Shown here piece by piece: positions 1 to 12,013 of a stretch of 64,000 nucleotides of DNA (its first letter is position 1; each line of letters starts with the position of its first letter). The DNA lies in NCBI GenBank assembly GCA_016806645.1, contig JACSYO010000912.1, positions 1,980,001 through 2,044,000 on the forward strand, given 5' to 3'. Both the position numbers and the translations under genes were made by a program. This DNA comes from Ophiodon elongatus (taxonomy: Eukaryota > Chordata > Actinopteri > Perciformes > Hexagrammidae). Below the pieces are notes generated by a model. It was not told the DNA's origin and ran no database searches. It saw only the letters and a list, made by a program, of their open reading frames with translations.

Positions 1-778
1 CCTGAGGGAGCCGGTTTGATTTTCTTTTATCCACTAATGTATTTATTACTATTGAAGCTGGAATGAAACAGGGTGGGAAAAGTGATGTGATGAATATTTG
101 ACAAGGAGAGTTTGTGACGTGCAATATGTCAGTTTTATCCTGCTGAGCTGGTGTCATTTTCAGGAACTGTTCCGTGACCTCCGCCTTGTTAAAATATCTG
201 ATATGCATTTATTTTTTATGATGGCTGGTCACTTGAGAGGCTCCATCAAGTAGATACATAATCTTGATAACTATGGATCACCATCATTCATTTTTTCTTC
301 TTTCCTATTATTTTTCCCCGACAGAGGACCACCCCATTTCTCGTATCACACTCAAAGCAATTATTTGTTGTTGTCATGATGACACTGACACAAACTATTG
401 ACAGTTCTACAATCCAGGAATAAACCTGTGATAGGTGTTATTCACAAAATGCTAAATTATGATTTAATAGCTCTAAAATGAACAGTTTCTATTGACTTGG
501 TTTCATCATAATTAAAGGTTGAAAGCACCATCATTTTATTTGTGCTGTCAATAATTGTCTGACAGGAAACAACATTTCTGGATGAACGAAACATGGAGAG
601 ATGGCTTAGTCATCAATTCAAGTATATCCTCAGGGTGATGCCGACAGATGAACTCATGATAAACTCAATCAAAACTTTTATCCCAGAGTAGTGGCCAATT
701 CTGGACCCCAGGCTACGTTCAGTATGTAACCAAAAGTGACACAAATCTGTCAAATGTGGTGTTAGGGTTTTGCAGCTT
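1..778. other. Unassigned AT-rich non-coding stretch
   Basis: No open frame of 60 codons or more, no simple repeat and no familiar mobile-element sequence. I see nothing to annotate here. Confidence 0.6.
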
Positions 779-975
779 CACTGTTTTGGTTTACTCTCAC
801 TGCTCTCATCAGTGGCATTTTTGGCAGCAGACAACGGCGGCAAAAAAAGCCCTAAAAAAACCACTGTACACTACCATACTGTCACACAACACGTAAAAGC
901 AGACAGACAAAGTTAGCAACTAGCTAGTGAATATAGTGGAACATTTAGTAGCTAAAAAGACAAATATTTCCCTTC
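779..975 (+). repeat. Dispersed repeat family A, copy 1
   Basis: This copy aligns by eye with 10443-10805 and 60332-60534. Shared landmarks, in order, are a 'tctcactgctctcatca'-type block, a 'cagacaaagttagcaactagct' core, then 'agtggaacatttagtagcta'. It is diverged and truncated at the 3' side compared with copy 2. The order of blocks matches a repeat I remember as abundant in perciform fish. I cannot assign it to a transposon superfamily because neither end shows clear terminal repeats. Confidence 0.6.
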
Positions 976-1009
976 AACAAACACAGAGTTTCACAGAGTG
1001 TCCCGTGGG

Positions 1010-1345
1010 AAACTTAAAGTCAACATTGAGTTATTTTGTCACACCAGTCGTTAGTCACGTGAGTCGCTATAGTTACGTGACTTGTTAATCAGTCAAGTTA
1101 AGATCAACTACGACCTTTTTGTTGACCTTTTTTGCCAAAACCTAAACCTCCTGTGAGAACGGAAGTTTATTTTGAAAAGACACAATGCACGTATTGAGCG
1201 TATATTGACACGCCGTCGCTGACATTTTCAAAATTGCTGCTAGAGGGATACCTAGACGCCGCGGGGCACAGACCAAGCATTGGTATTTGACGAGTTGGGA
1301 GTAAGAATGTGTTATATTATTACATTTTATTCTCAAACACCCCAG
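1010..1345 (-). repeat. Dispersed repeat family B, copy 1 (reverse orientation)
   Basis: The block around 1155-1185, containing 'acggaagtttattttgaaaa', is the reverse complement of the block at 10060-10085. The neighbouring 'cctaaacct' mirrors the 'aggtttagg' of copy 2. Downstream, 'cagaccaagcattggtatt' and 'tgacgagttgggagt' match what I remember of the extended family in perciform genomes. A 64-codon frame here (1142-1336) is repeat sequence, not a gene. Confidence 0.6.
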
Positions 1346-2567
1346 TGCTGGATATACTCTGCCTACGAGACTGGTTTCTATGGTGTTTATTATACAAACT
1401 CACAGTTCTAAATGAATAAAACAATTACAAAAATTACTTGCAGAAATTGTAGAACAGTTTTGTGTTTTGTGGGTCAATTTTTCCTTTAAAGTGGCCTACA
1501 CATGCTCAAAGAGGCACGTACTATAACATTATGCAACACAAACCGCAGAGAAAATGTGGTCATCTGCATATTTATACAAATAGAAAAGGTCACAAGGGTA
1601 AGAAGGTAGCAAACATACATTTATAAGAAGCTGTTTTTTCACAGTCGAGTTGTTATCTCTTAGTGATTGCTCTGTCGAATATTAAAGGATATAGATTCAC
1701 CCATCGCATGTCTATCTGCTTCATTTATGTGCAGTTAATTGCCCCCATGTTGCTGAACAGATGGTCCCCTCACTTTACTAATTTCCTTCTGGGAGTCTGT
1801 GTTAATTCCAGTCAACTCAATATGTTTGTCCCCACATGGTGACACATAAGACTGATAATACTGACAAGATCAGTCTTCACCTTCCTGTAATGATTTCACC
1901 CCTCCTATCAACACTTTACCAATTACTGTCAGTCAACACATTTTTGACGTTGAATAAGGAACAGCTGAGGTGGTTTCTTCCATGTGGCAAAACCTGCAAC
2001 AATCTTTCATCATTTGTTATTCTTTTATTAATCGTAATTGCTGATGTGTTATTAAGGGTGGTCATGAAGTTAAATTGAGACAACTGAGAAAGTTGTATTA
2101 TTATTTTGTGCTCTCAATGGAGGGTCATCCTCTTACAAGCCACCTAAATTAGGGCAGGGTGCTAAAGAATATTTTTATAGACCTCTGACTCCTGAGTGGT
2201 CTCCTCATTAACTGGATATCAGGAAGCGTGGTGGAAAAATCCCACAGAAAATCCCTACACTCCTATATTTGGTATGCTAAAGAGAATATTTGACTATGAG
2301 TTGAGGGGTATAGATAGTACTAATTACAACGCATATTTCCATAATGGCATTTTGTCCAACATTAATGGGGGGGCCAGTACCCAGAAGGCATTTGCATAAA
2401 GAAGTAATATGAGACACTATGAACAAAACTGCAACGCTCGCTATAATGAAGTAATCTATTGTTTCAATATGAGCTGTAAAAGTCATACATTCCAATGAGA
2501 ACAAATGGGACTTTTTCACCAATCAATCATTCTGTAATGTAATGTATCATTGATTTAGCCACATTAA
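1346..2567. other. Unassigned non-coding stretch
   Basis: Holds only open frames of 67-81 codons (1836-2078, 2196-2399, 2277-2522) with no recognisable domain and AT-rich codons. No repeat was recognised. Confidence 0.55.
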
Positions 2568-2949
2568 AACATTTTCAGGGGCTGCACGTTGGTGCAGTGG
2601 TTAGCACTGTCACCTCACAGCAAGATGGATCCAGGGTTCGATTCCTGATCCTGGGCGGTCCTTCTGTGTGGAGTTTGCACGTTCTCCCCGTGGCAGCGTG
2701 GGTTCCCTCCGGGTTCTCCGGTTTCCTCCCACAGTCCACAGACATGCAGCTCAGGTTAATTGGAGGCTCTAAATTGCCCGTAAGTGTGAATGTGAGTGTG
2801 AATGGTTGTCTGTCTCTATATGTGCCCTGCGATACACTGGCAACCTGTCCAGGGCGAACCCTGCCTTCGCCCAATGTCAGCTGGGATGGTCTCCAGCGCC
2901 CCTAAATAAGATAAGCGGTTTGGATAATGAAATGGAAAAACATTTCCAG
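2568..2949 (+). mobile_element. tRNA-derived SINE, V-SINE/DANA type, with target-site duplication
   Basis: The element itself runs 2579-2938. It has an A-box-like TGGTGCAGTGG at 2590-2600 and a perfect B box GGTTCGATTCC at 2635-2645, which form the internal RNA polymerase III promoter. The central body ('tgtggagtttgcacgttctc', 'gggttccctccgggttctcc') is the conserved domain of vertebrate V-SINEs such as zebrafish DANA. It is flanked by an 11-bp direct repeat with one mismatch, AACATTTTCAG (2568-2578) and AACATTTCCAG (2939-2949), as expected for target-primed insertion. The 3' end is A-rich. Frames of 99 and 102 codons overlapping it on both strands are not genes. SINEs do not encode protein and rely on a LINE reverse transcriptase. 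Confidence 0.92.
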
Positions 2950-4378
2950 CTGAATACTTTCTAACATAATTTTTTTTTTTTTATAGCTAGTTGCTTCTTG
3001 CCTTATTGATGTAAGGTTCCTCGCAATTTCCCTGTGATAAGTCTGTTCTGGGAGAAACCCAAATTGTCTGACAAGTCAGTGGCATTATCAGCTGTGTAAT
3101 TCACTAGATAATGATAACCTGCTCTCACTGAATCATTCTCATAGACCCAAAAATCCATTTTGAGATTAGCCAAATGACAAATACAGCTAAAAGGGAATGA
3201 GCCTATACTGACTGTGGCAGCGAGCGGTTTACATCACATGGCTCAGCTGCAGACAGAGTGCCATTGTGAATAAATTAAGTGTTTGACACTTAAGATTTCT
3301 GGGGAGAGGACCCCAGTCCCTGGTCTGCATGGTTACAGTAAGTCAGGGTGAAAATTGCGTTTTTTTTGGTGATTTGGGTTAAAGTTGAACTTCCACAATG
3401 AATTCCCTGAAATATTTTCCTCATACTTTAACATTAAGAAGGAGAAAAAAATTCCAACCAGGACAGAGTACAATGTGAGCAGGAAGGACAGGCCCTGTGT
3501 CTGACTGATAAGGACAGATGATCAATATTATATAATTTAACACTCCTGTTTGATTTTTTTACTCAGTAATGTTATCATCATTCACAGGCGATACAGGAAA
3601 ATGCCATCAAAGAATGAAATCTCCTTTTGCACACGTCCCTGGACCGACACAGAGTTTAGAGAGGCAGACAAAGTCATTGTGAAAGACTTTTTTTACATTT
3701 CCACATCGATGATGAACCGATGTCACAGCTCTAATGGATTTTCTGCCACTGGCATTGGGCAGACGTCTGATGTGCATAACTGTGATATAAAACTGCACAA
3801 ACGTAATTCTCTGCGGTTGGGACCATGTATGACCTTGCTCTAACAAGACTATAGACTACTATCCGTCTCGCTAAAACTGCCTCATGCAATCCTACTTAAA
3901 AGTTTGTATTTGGTCATCATTTCAAGACATACGGAAGGTCTGAGAAGCAAGTGAGAAAAAACTAACTCTGGTGATTTAAGTCTTATTTAAATTGTTTAAG
4001 TTGTTTATAACTCACCAGGTGGAAAAAAGATTTTACCAAAATAATTATATTAAATTATTAAATTATATTATATAAAATGTCTTAATTTATTTGTTTTTTT
4101 TAATCTGTAAAACAGGTGGGAACGTGTCAGGAATGTTTGTTTTTGTAACAATCATTTTGGCCACAAGAAGCCATAACTCCATGTTCTAAATAGGACTACG
4201 GTAGCGTCACACTAAATCAGGCATTGGGACAAAAACGCCAGTCCTCCCATTCACGGGTGTGGATTGTGCGTCTAACTTGCGGCGAGGTGCCAGGAAAGAA
4301 ATACAGGTACCCGTGGTGAAAAGCTAAAAACAGAATCAACTTTTGGTGAAGTGCAAACTAACATCATGCTGTGGTGGC
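2950..4378. other. Unassigned non-coding stretch
   Basis: Contains an overlapping antisense pair of frames (3550-3843 and 3607-3846) with no recognisable protein, and an AT-only patch near 4040-4080. No splice-like exon or repeat was identified. Confidence 0.5.
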
Positions 4379-4379
4379 C

Positions 4380-4570
4380 AATAGATAGATAGACAGATAG
4401 ATAGATAGATAGATGCTTTATTAATCCCGCAAGGGGAATGTTTTTCGCTACAGCAGCAGCATTTGTACATAACCAGCAATCCACAGCTTCCTGCAATGAG
4501 GGGCATTCAATCTGTGTTAATGAGCCATGAGGTGACACTCCCACATTGCTGCACTACCCAGCGCTAAATG
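4380..4570 (-). mobile_element. Retroposon 3' end with (ATCT)n tail
   Basis: Read on the minus strand, the segment ends in 'gcgggattaataaagcatct' followed by ATCT units (4383-4413 as GATA on the plus strand). A 'gggattaataaagtatctatc' terminus is typical of fish non-LTR retroposons, in which the LINE machinery primes on the tetranucleotide tail. The upstream limit near 4570 is a guess. The 90-codon minus-strand frame through it is not a gene. Confidence 0.65.
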
Positions 4571-5748
4571 CTGCACCACATTATTTGGTGTGAATGCAGC
4601 CTTAACTTACATATATATCTTTGTGTCTTTAAATTGTGTACCTGGAAAAAAAATATGAATACATTTATACCTATTTAGAACATGAGGAAGTGGAGTATTG
4701 TAAAAGAAAGAAACATCTTTTCACCGACCAAAGAATTTTTGTTTTTCACCTGTTTCATAGATCATTTTTATTTATTTTTTTACTTAATTTCTTTTACCTG
4801 CATCTAAATCATAAACACAAGGCAAAATATTTAGAAAGCAATCAAGATCGGACACAAAAAAAATAATTCTTACTTGCCTCTCAGGGCTTCAGTATGAATC
4901 AATGCATTGGACTGCTCAAAAAGCCACTGCTATGCTTGAACTTGCTGCAAAGGCATCCTGCACCAGGACTCCATGGCTGCCTGGGATCCTAAACTCCAGA
5001 CATGTACTGCTCCAGCAGCAGCAGCAGCAACAGTTCCGCAGATCTTCAACAGTCTGTGTATTGTTAGCGAGCCGGTTACGAAACACATCAGTCTCGCAGT
5101 CAGATTGTTCCACAGATGTGGGGCTGACTGGCTTCCAGCTCCTTTGATGTGACGCTGGAGTTTCTAGATTCCACGTCTGTCTATCCGCATTGGCTGACGA
5201 TGGAGGCTGCTGAGGGTTAGATCTTATTTGTGGAGCTCAGCGTAAACAAGCCGGTTGCGGCAGGCCAAGTCAACCTGACATCCAAAGAACAGGACTGTAA
5301 GCATCGTCGGGAGATGGAGCCCAGGCTCTCTGTAAGCCACCGTAATCAGTGACTCTGAGATGGAATCGGTGCAGATGTGAGATGGAGGTCTTGCGCCATA
5401 AACAAAGGGTTGCGGAAAGTTATATCTAATCTTGCCACTGTGTTCTTATTTGTAACATTGTTGGGGAAACATTGGCGTCTCAGGAGGCCCTTGGTATCGG
5501 GCGGTAGAAGTTCAAAGGCGATGCAAGGGGTCATGGGATGGAAGAAGCAGGAGGCAGGAGGCAGGAGGGGATTTGGTTGGGACAGGGCTCTTGTTGTCCC
5601 CAGCTGTCCTTTCCATGTCCCCCCCTGACCAAAGGGCAGCCCCAGGTCAGAAGGCCACCAAGAAGAAAGCAAAGAAAGAGATGAGGGGGTTCAAATGCAG
5701 GCTATAGACCGGAGGAGTCTGGAGGAGGGATTGAGTCTGTGTATATAT

Positions 5749-5750
<2 letters not shown>
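4571..5750. other. Unassigned non-coding stretch with a short CAG run
   Basis: A short imperfect CAG run lies at 5011-5032 inside chance frames on both strands, giving poly-Gln or poly-Cys in translation. From about 5150 to 5640 the DNA is GC-richer, non-repetitive and has a SOX-like 'aacaaagg' at 5400-5407. It could be conserved regulatory sequence, but only comparison with other fish could show that. Confidence 0.45.
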
Positions 5751-5806
<56 letters not shown>

Positions 5807-5814
5807 GTGTGCGT

Positions 5815-5849
<35 letters not shown>

Positions 5850-5874
5850 CGTGCGCGCGTGTGTGTGTGTGTGT
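5751..5874. repeat. (TG)n microsatellite with GCGT/GCGC interruptions
   Basis: Alternating purine-pyrimidine tract of 124 bp: about 51 bp of uninterrupted GT, then TG mixed with GCGTGC and GCGCGC. It creates spurious Cys-Val and Thr-His frames on both strands. Confidence 0.97.
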
Positions 5875-8547
5875 TTTGCGACAGCACACACTGTCATCCA
5901 CTCCCCTCCCCTGTTCTCACACACACAGGGACAGCGTGACCAGACGTCCCTTTGGCCTCTGATATATTTATATTCTTGGAGCAGTCTCTGTTCAGAGAGG
6001 GAGACCCGCGAAATGCACCTGAGCAAATATTAACATCCTCCATAAGGAGCCTTTGATGTGCGGGGGCCAAAGCCCGGGGTCGGCACCCCTCAGCGGGCTC
6101 GGCTCAGAACGCAGGGTCTGCAGAGTCAATAGAGGAGTGGGAAGATACTGAAGAGCAGACGGGTCAGACTCTCAGCCAGACATGAAGGCAACCGGACACA
6201 TATAGGGGTCAGGGAAATCTGCGTCCACGTTATGATGGTTATTTAAGTGAATTTATTTAGAGGTGTTATTCAGAAAGAAAAACACACTCAGTGACCGATT
6301 AAATGCATTGAAATGTCAAAGCAGCTTGCATCACATACAGTGTATTTGACTGAACAGCAGAAAAATGGACTCTCTTGACAGTTTCACAGCAATGTTGTAT
6401 TACAAAGGCCATAGTTACCACAGGGAATTCTGTCTCTCAACCCTCCCTGAACTAAGTTCATAAAACTCAACAGCACACAAAAAAAATCCACAACTTATTT
6501 GAAAGAGGAAAAAAAGATTAACTTCCAGAGACTTAAGTGTCTTCGCTGCTAAATCCCTTTTCAAACGTTGGGAAGAGACTTGAGGGAAATAAATATATAA
6601 AGTCATCCAAGAACCAGGCTAAGTGGTTTATCTCCTTTCATCTTGCCACCGCTATATGAGGACTAATCCTGCCTTGTGTCTTCAGTGCGGAGCCGGGGCC
6701 CCTCTGAACTACATTAAATAGAATAGATTAGCTCCTCCAAAAAGTCACGAGGTGGCATTTCAGAATCTGCCTTGTTTTTTGGTGCCACAGATAGTGGATG
6801 GCATGAGTCCGTATCTGCGCTCGGCTTTGTCTTTTGGTGTGTAGCTGACATCTGAACTCTCACCAGAGCGAAGAGTGTTTTTGCAGGATTACTGACGATA
6901 AGGTTCCATTGATTGTCTTTTGGTGACCACGTTTATTTGAAGCTTGAAAAATCGGTGTGCGAAACATTTTTAGCGTGTGTTTGTGTGTTAGATATGTATT
7001 TGGGGATGGCTGTATTTGTAGCTGTGTGAACGGGGAGCGAAGAGCTGATAAAAACCGACGTGAACCATTCAGAAACCACCATCTGCAGGAGCATTGTTCT
7101 CCATCTATTGGTCACATTGTCCATTCCTGCAGTCGAAGAGGACAGTCACAGCAGGAAGTGGGGTGTGGGTGTGTAATGCAATTAAATGACTCCTTCATCT
7201 TGTTTGATACCGCTTCATTTCATTTGGTCTTACTAATTTGAAATAAGAAATCAGATAAAGTGAAGCCATCATGTGTTTTCACATCAAAAGTGATGGATGA
7301 CGATGTTCCCACTGTGTTTCCTCTTCATCTCCTCACTCAGACTTCTGAGGGCCGTGGTGATTAGATCATCTCCAGCTCTCGACACAATGAGCTATTGTGG
7401 GGAGAAGCAGCTGTAAATTGGACTTGTCAAAGCAATCTAGTTAAAGCTGGATCAAAGGCTTTACTGAATGCTACTACCTCTTGGTCTGTAAAGACTTGTT
7501 TACATCTGCAAATTTCTCCTCTTTCTTCCCAGCTGAGTAGAAGTGTGAGTTTATGGGCAGGAGATGTCCTCAAAGACCTGAAATCAGCAGACGGATGGGA
7601 GTCAGACAGTTTATCTGAGGACATCCGTGAGGTATAAGTGTGTGCTGTATATAAATGGAATGCATTGGTTGTCTCATACAACTAAGGAGGTGTATGGGAG
7701 TTTCCCCAGATGCACTGAGTTGGGGGAAGTATTAACAAGACCACAGCTATGCCAGATATACTCTACCAAACAAAGGGAACTGAAAAGATGCAGGCTACAC
7801 ACAGAGGGCTCCAGAGAACACGGCGAGAACAAGGAAAGGTAGACGCAGATTTTGCCATTGTTCCTCCAATCTCTGGTCAGATCGAGGCCAAGAGCACAGA
7901 TTTCAGCACGTGAAGAAGGTTGACCATTTCAGGGGCTTTTAGTTGAATGACAGGCTGGGTTACTGGTTCCCATTACGTATTGATTAGGAGGGAGCTTTTA
8001 TTAGCTTGTCAAAATGCAGATAGTCTGATGTTATTTATGGACATCCATAAATCCCCCTCCATCTCTGCACGTCTGTGGTACAGCACACGTGCTCAACAAC
8101 GTAGATCTTCAAGGTTTGCAAGACATAAAGCAGTCTGCATTAGAAGATAGCATAGTGCATATATCTGCATTCGGTCACAGCATGTGACCGTCATTGCAGC
8201 GTCTGCTGGAAATGTTTGCATCACACGGGATGAGTTTATGGCTGTAAATTAGGAACTAAAAGCCCTTTTTACCACACATGTTACAGATTCATAACTCATA
8301 CAATGTCACAAGGACATAGTTTTGCTTCCTTTTGCAACAGTGGAAATTGTTAAATATATATTTTTAACACTTTGTGTAGTATGTGAGTATTTGACCAATC
8401 CTACTTGTGTGTAACTTCAAAACTAACATGAAGCAAGCTGAAAGCAGCACAATTCACTGACTGGCTTCTGCTATAATATTGTCAACCCTTCATTGATGTC
8501 TTTAAACTTTGATTTTCACGTTTCTTTCTTAATTATTTTATTCAATA

Positions 8548-8548
<1 letters not shown>
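5875..8548. other. Long single-copy non-coding stretch
   Basis: No gene or known repeat was recognised. Two sub-regions look unlike neutral AT-rich DNA: 6030-6190 (GC-rich, around 'gggggccaaagcccggggtc') and 6640-6920 (homeodomain-type 'gattactg' and 'ccattgattgtc'). Open frames here are short (60-94 codons). Confidence 0.45.

Positions 8549-8609
<61 letters not shown>
8549..8609. repeat. (CA)n microsatellite
   Basis: About 28 almost uninterrupted CA units, ending in 'cacatacata'. Confidence 0.97.
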
Positions 8610-8610
<1 letters not shown>

Positions 8611-10035
8611 TAATGTAGTATCTTAATCTGTAAAGTGGTTATTAACTACAGCTGTCATATAAATGCAGTGGAGAAAATATTTGTATTGGAGTTGAAGTAT
8701 AAAGTTGTAAAATGACAAATGAGAAAAAGTACCTTAAAACTGTAAATAATGACTTGAGTAAATGTACCATCCACCCTTAAAGGTCATGAGTGCTACAGTA
8801 TAAAATGGAGTCAACTAGCTCCTGTCAACCATTATGGATATGTTTTTGCTATTTGCATGAATACAAAGTAGGACCACACACTTTATGATAATCTTTTTTT
8901 TGATAACTTGTGAAAAACACTGACCACTGTTGGAGAAAAATAAGAGAAAGTTTACTGATTTCAGATTGCCCCACAAAAATGAATCAACATCGTGAACGTA
9001 GTGACGATGAAGAATATCAATGCATAAGTTGAAAACGGATCGTGAAAACCTCCCTAAGGCGGCTGTAAGACCATCAAAGCTCCAGTCATGCTCTATAACA
9101 CAGTATTGGGACTTGCCTGCTGTTCTATTTTGATATGTGTAAACAGGGGCCAGTAGTGGACCTATATCTGTCAACACATTTGCAGGAGCATCAATTGAGG
9201 GCCAGTGCCGAAGAGCAGGACGCCTTATTTAATAATTAATCAAGGTGCAGTTCGAGGCACACAATCTGATGAAAGCGCCGTCTGTCAGGGAAAATTAAGC
9301 CCTTCTATCATTCCCTTATTGTTGTTAGTTTAGGATGATCTCTCTTTCATTCCTCAGCCCCTCTCTCCCTCCCTTCCTCTTTCCTTCCATCCTTCTTGCC
9401 CCCATTCCCCTCTTCTTCCATCAAAAGTTTGAGGTTGTCAATGTGTCAATTAAAACGAGCTGCGGCATGTTGTTTCATCGCATGGTACGTTTGATGTCTT
9501 GATATAAAAGTGCTTTGAAATCTGTTTATTTTGCCTTCGCGTTGCTCTTTCTTGAACACTCTTATTCTCACCGGCTGGTATGCTGTGGGTTCCTCTTTTG
9601 TGTCTGTGAATTAAAGCGGGGAGAAAAATGCAACAAAAGTATGCAAGAGTGCCGATCATGTCACATGCGGATGATGGTGGGTTGAAAGTAAATAAAGCAA
9701 AGTGCCGAAAGCTCCTCAAGGGCATGTTAACAAGGTGGTTTAATCAAGAGACCAAAATTCCACCCAAGGACCAGGTTCAGGAGTCAGGTATGAACCTAAA
9801 GAAAAACTGGAAGTGATAATCTTGTCCCAACAGAGAACTAATGAACACAAATGTTAAATACACCACAAAAGCTGAAACACAAGTTGAATGATTTAAAGCT
9901 GCATTTCATTTCCATATTAACAATTGGTCAAATGACTATGTGTAACCAGTTAACATATCTTCATACAATGATGATATCTTACGAAAAGTTTGTCCGCATT
10001 TTCCCTGTGTTTTCCTACTGGAGTGTCATTTTTTT
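8610..10035. other. Non-coding stretch with pyrimidine tract
   Basis: A C/T-rich tract lies at 9358-9421. The 120-codon minus-strand frame 8815-9177 shows no recognisable domain and is probably chance. The part at 9180-9350, around 'tatttaataattaatcaagg', and the part at 9450-9720 are non-repetitive and rich in homeodomain-type TAAT motifs. Confidence 0.45.
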
Positions 10036-10277
10036 GCTTGTTACATGCGTACAGTCTTTTCAAAATAAACTTCCGTCTTCACACCAATCTACTTATTTAG
10101 GTTTAGGCAACAAAACTACTTAGTTAGGTTTAGGAAAAGATCATGGTTTGGGTTAAAATAACTACGGAAGTGGAGTCACGTACGGATGGTACGTGACGAA
10201 TAAATCAACATTGACTTTTTGTTTTACCCAGGGCCTGAACAGCGGTCTCCTGGAGGAAAGACCTTTGTTTGTTTGGG
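10036..10277 (+). repeat. Dispersed repeat family B, copy 2
   Basis: The left part, with 'tcttttcaaaataaacttcc', is the reverse complement of copy 1 (about 1157-1185). The right part, 'ttaggtttaggaaaagatca' to 'gacgaataaatcaacattga', aligns with 12625-12740 (copy 3). The two partial alignments together define one family running through this copy. Confidence 0.7.
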
Positions 10278-10390
10278 TCTCTGTAAATTTAAGAGTATGG
10301 TCTAGATCTACTCTATATATAAACTGTCATGAGACAACTTCTGTCATGATTGGCGCTGTTCAAATAAAAATTGACTTGACTTGTAATGTG
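10278..10390 (+). mobile_element. Retroposon-like 3' tail ending in TTGAC repeats
   Basis: The sequence 'gagtatggtctagatctact' followed by a 'ggcgctgttcaaataaaaat' terminus and TTGACTTGACTTG matches, from memory, the 3' end of a very common fish retroposon whose canonical form ends 'ggcgctatataaataaaatt'. Only the tail is present, joined directly to repeat B. Confidence 0.55.
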
Positions 10391-10442
10391 AAAAGTACCG
10401 GCTGGAATGATGAACCCACTGAGAATTTTAGTGTCCATTAGT

Positions 10443-10666
10443 TCATTGTTTTGGCCCATAACTTTGTTGTTGTTGGTTCGGTCTAACGGCTCTCATCAAC
10501 CTTGTTTCCAGCTCCACAAGGCAGCTTTTCTAAATAAATAAAATGAGAAACTGAGTCTGCTAACACTGAATAAACGGACTCAAAGCTACCTGCTCAGCAC
10601 CAAATGCCAACCTGACAAAGTTAGCTACTAGCTGATCAACATAGTGGAGCATTTAGCAGCTAAAGA

Positions 10667-10710
<44 letters not shown>

Positions 10711-10805
10711 TATACAGTATATATCACTGATGAGTTGGTGGAGACTAAAAACTAAAAAACAAACAAAAAGGAGGGTAAATATTGGACTCCAGTTGGTCGG
10801 AAACT
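10443..10805 (+). repeat. Dispersed repeat family A, copy 2 (longest copy)
   Basis: Aligns with copy 3 (60332-60534) through 'tctcatcaaccttgtttcca' and with copy 1 through the 'gtggagcatttagcagctaa' block. It continues beyond both with 'gagttggtggagactaaaaa' and 'ggagggtaaatattggactc', the continuation I remember for this family. An (AT)n microsatellite expanded inside it. Confidence 0.7.
10669..10726. repeat. (TA)n microsatellite
   Basis: Alternating TA with two short interruptions, inside repeat A copy 2. Confidence 0.95.
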
Positions 10806-12013
10806 AAAGTTATGATGATGCTGCCTGCTTAGTGCTATTGTTTGCTAGCACATTCAACATATCAACTATATGTCCATGTTGAGTTCACAGCTTACTTCAC
10901 TGCACCCAAGTGGCAAAAGAATCAATAATGTTAAATTACTGTTCCTATTAATGATTGAATGAGTCAATAGCGTAGACATTTCCAGAAATGTCTCCGAGCA
11001 TTACTTTACCTCCTTGTGTGTGCACTTTACAATCTCCCCTTTCTGTTTTTAACCGAGGCCACTGAAGTTATCTTGATTTTCCTTTGATACCTCATTATCT
11101 TTTGCCTTTAGTCAAATGTTTTATGGCTTGCCATTAATTGAGAATGTTTGATAAAGACTTTTCCTCAAATATGTGGAGCATTTTGGTGATTTTAGGTAGT
11201 TATGTCAGATGATGTCACGTAGGAACAGTTATGCTGCTTGTGCTCGAGGCATGAATGTCTGCAGTCAGTAAAATGTACTAGCTAAAGCTGACCTAAGAAA
11301 ATACTGTCTTTTTGTCTGACCACACATGTCATTTGCTGTACAGGACTCTGTTCTGGTATCAGAGTTAATGTGTAAGATGTTGTCATAACTGAGACTGAAA
11401 GACCCAGGTTTTAAAACAACTAAATATTTTCCTTTAAAGAGAGGAGCACTCACCTTCCATCACCACTAACTATTAACATCAACTTGGCTCTGAACTTAAA
11501 GGCCTTAATCAAATAAAGCCTTCTCAATCAGGGGAATAAACCTGTACCTTCTGCATTCCAAAATTCTTTCTTTTGTGTGTGTATTGGTGTGTGTTTGTGC
11601 GTGAGTCTATGCACTCTTTGTTCACAGTACAGTATGTATATCTATCATAACCACATGCTCATACAGTACATTCCTTACAAGCTGCACAAAGAGCTCTGAG
11701 GCATATTTGGCTCCAGCAACATAAAACACAAGCAGAACTGACAGGAACAGTATGGGCAAGTCTGTTCCTCATACCTGTACAGCAGCGTATCTTCAGATTG
11801 ATACCACGGGAGGAAAATGACCAGTTAATACTAAAAAATTCAAGAAATAAATAATAAACTTGACATAAAGTAATTCTCCCCGAAACAAAACAACAATAAC
11901 TGAAGAATGTCTTTATCTATCTAAACACAAAAAAATATTTATTGTTTAAACACATGCTAATGTGAAACCAAAGCTAAAGTGTAGAGCTACCTTAAACATA
12001 TGGTACATACCAA
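10806..12013. other. Unassigned non-coding stretch
   Basis: A 62-codon minus-strand frame (11265-11453) has no recognisable feature. A short TG-rich patch lies near 11575-11605. Nothing else stands out. Confidence 0.55.

Noticed and set aside
2590..2645. Functional tRNA gene
   Set aside because: The A and B boxes belong to a SINE body. No cloverleaf with acceptor stem and anticodon can be drawn.
2575..2905. Antisense pair of roughly 100-codon frames
   Set aside because: They lie inside the V-SINE, which is non-coding.
4902..5147. Poly-glutamine protein around the CAG run
   Set aside because: The run is short and imperfect, the frame has no recognisable features, and the opposite strand is also open.
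5647..6033. Cys-Val and Thr-His repeat proteins
   Set aside because: These are translations of the TG microsatellite in several frames on both strands. The same applies at 38586-38895 and 39821-40199.
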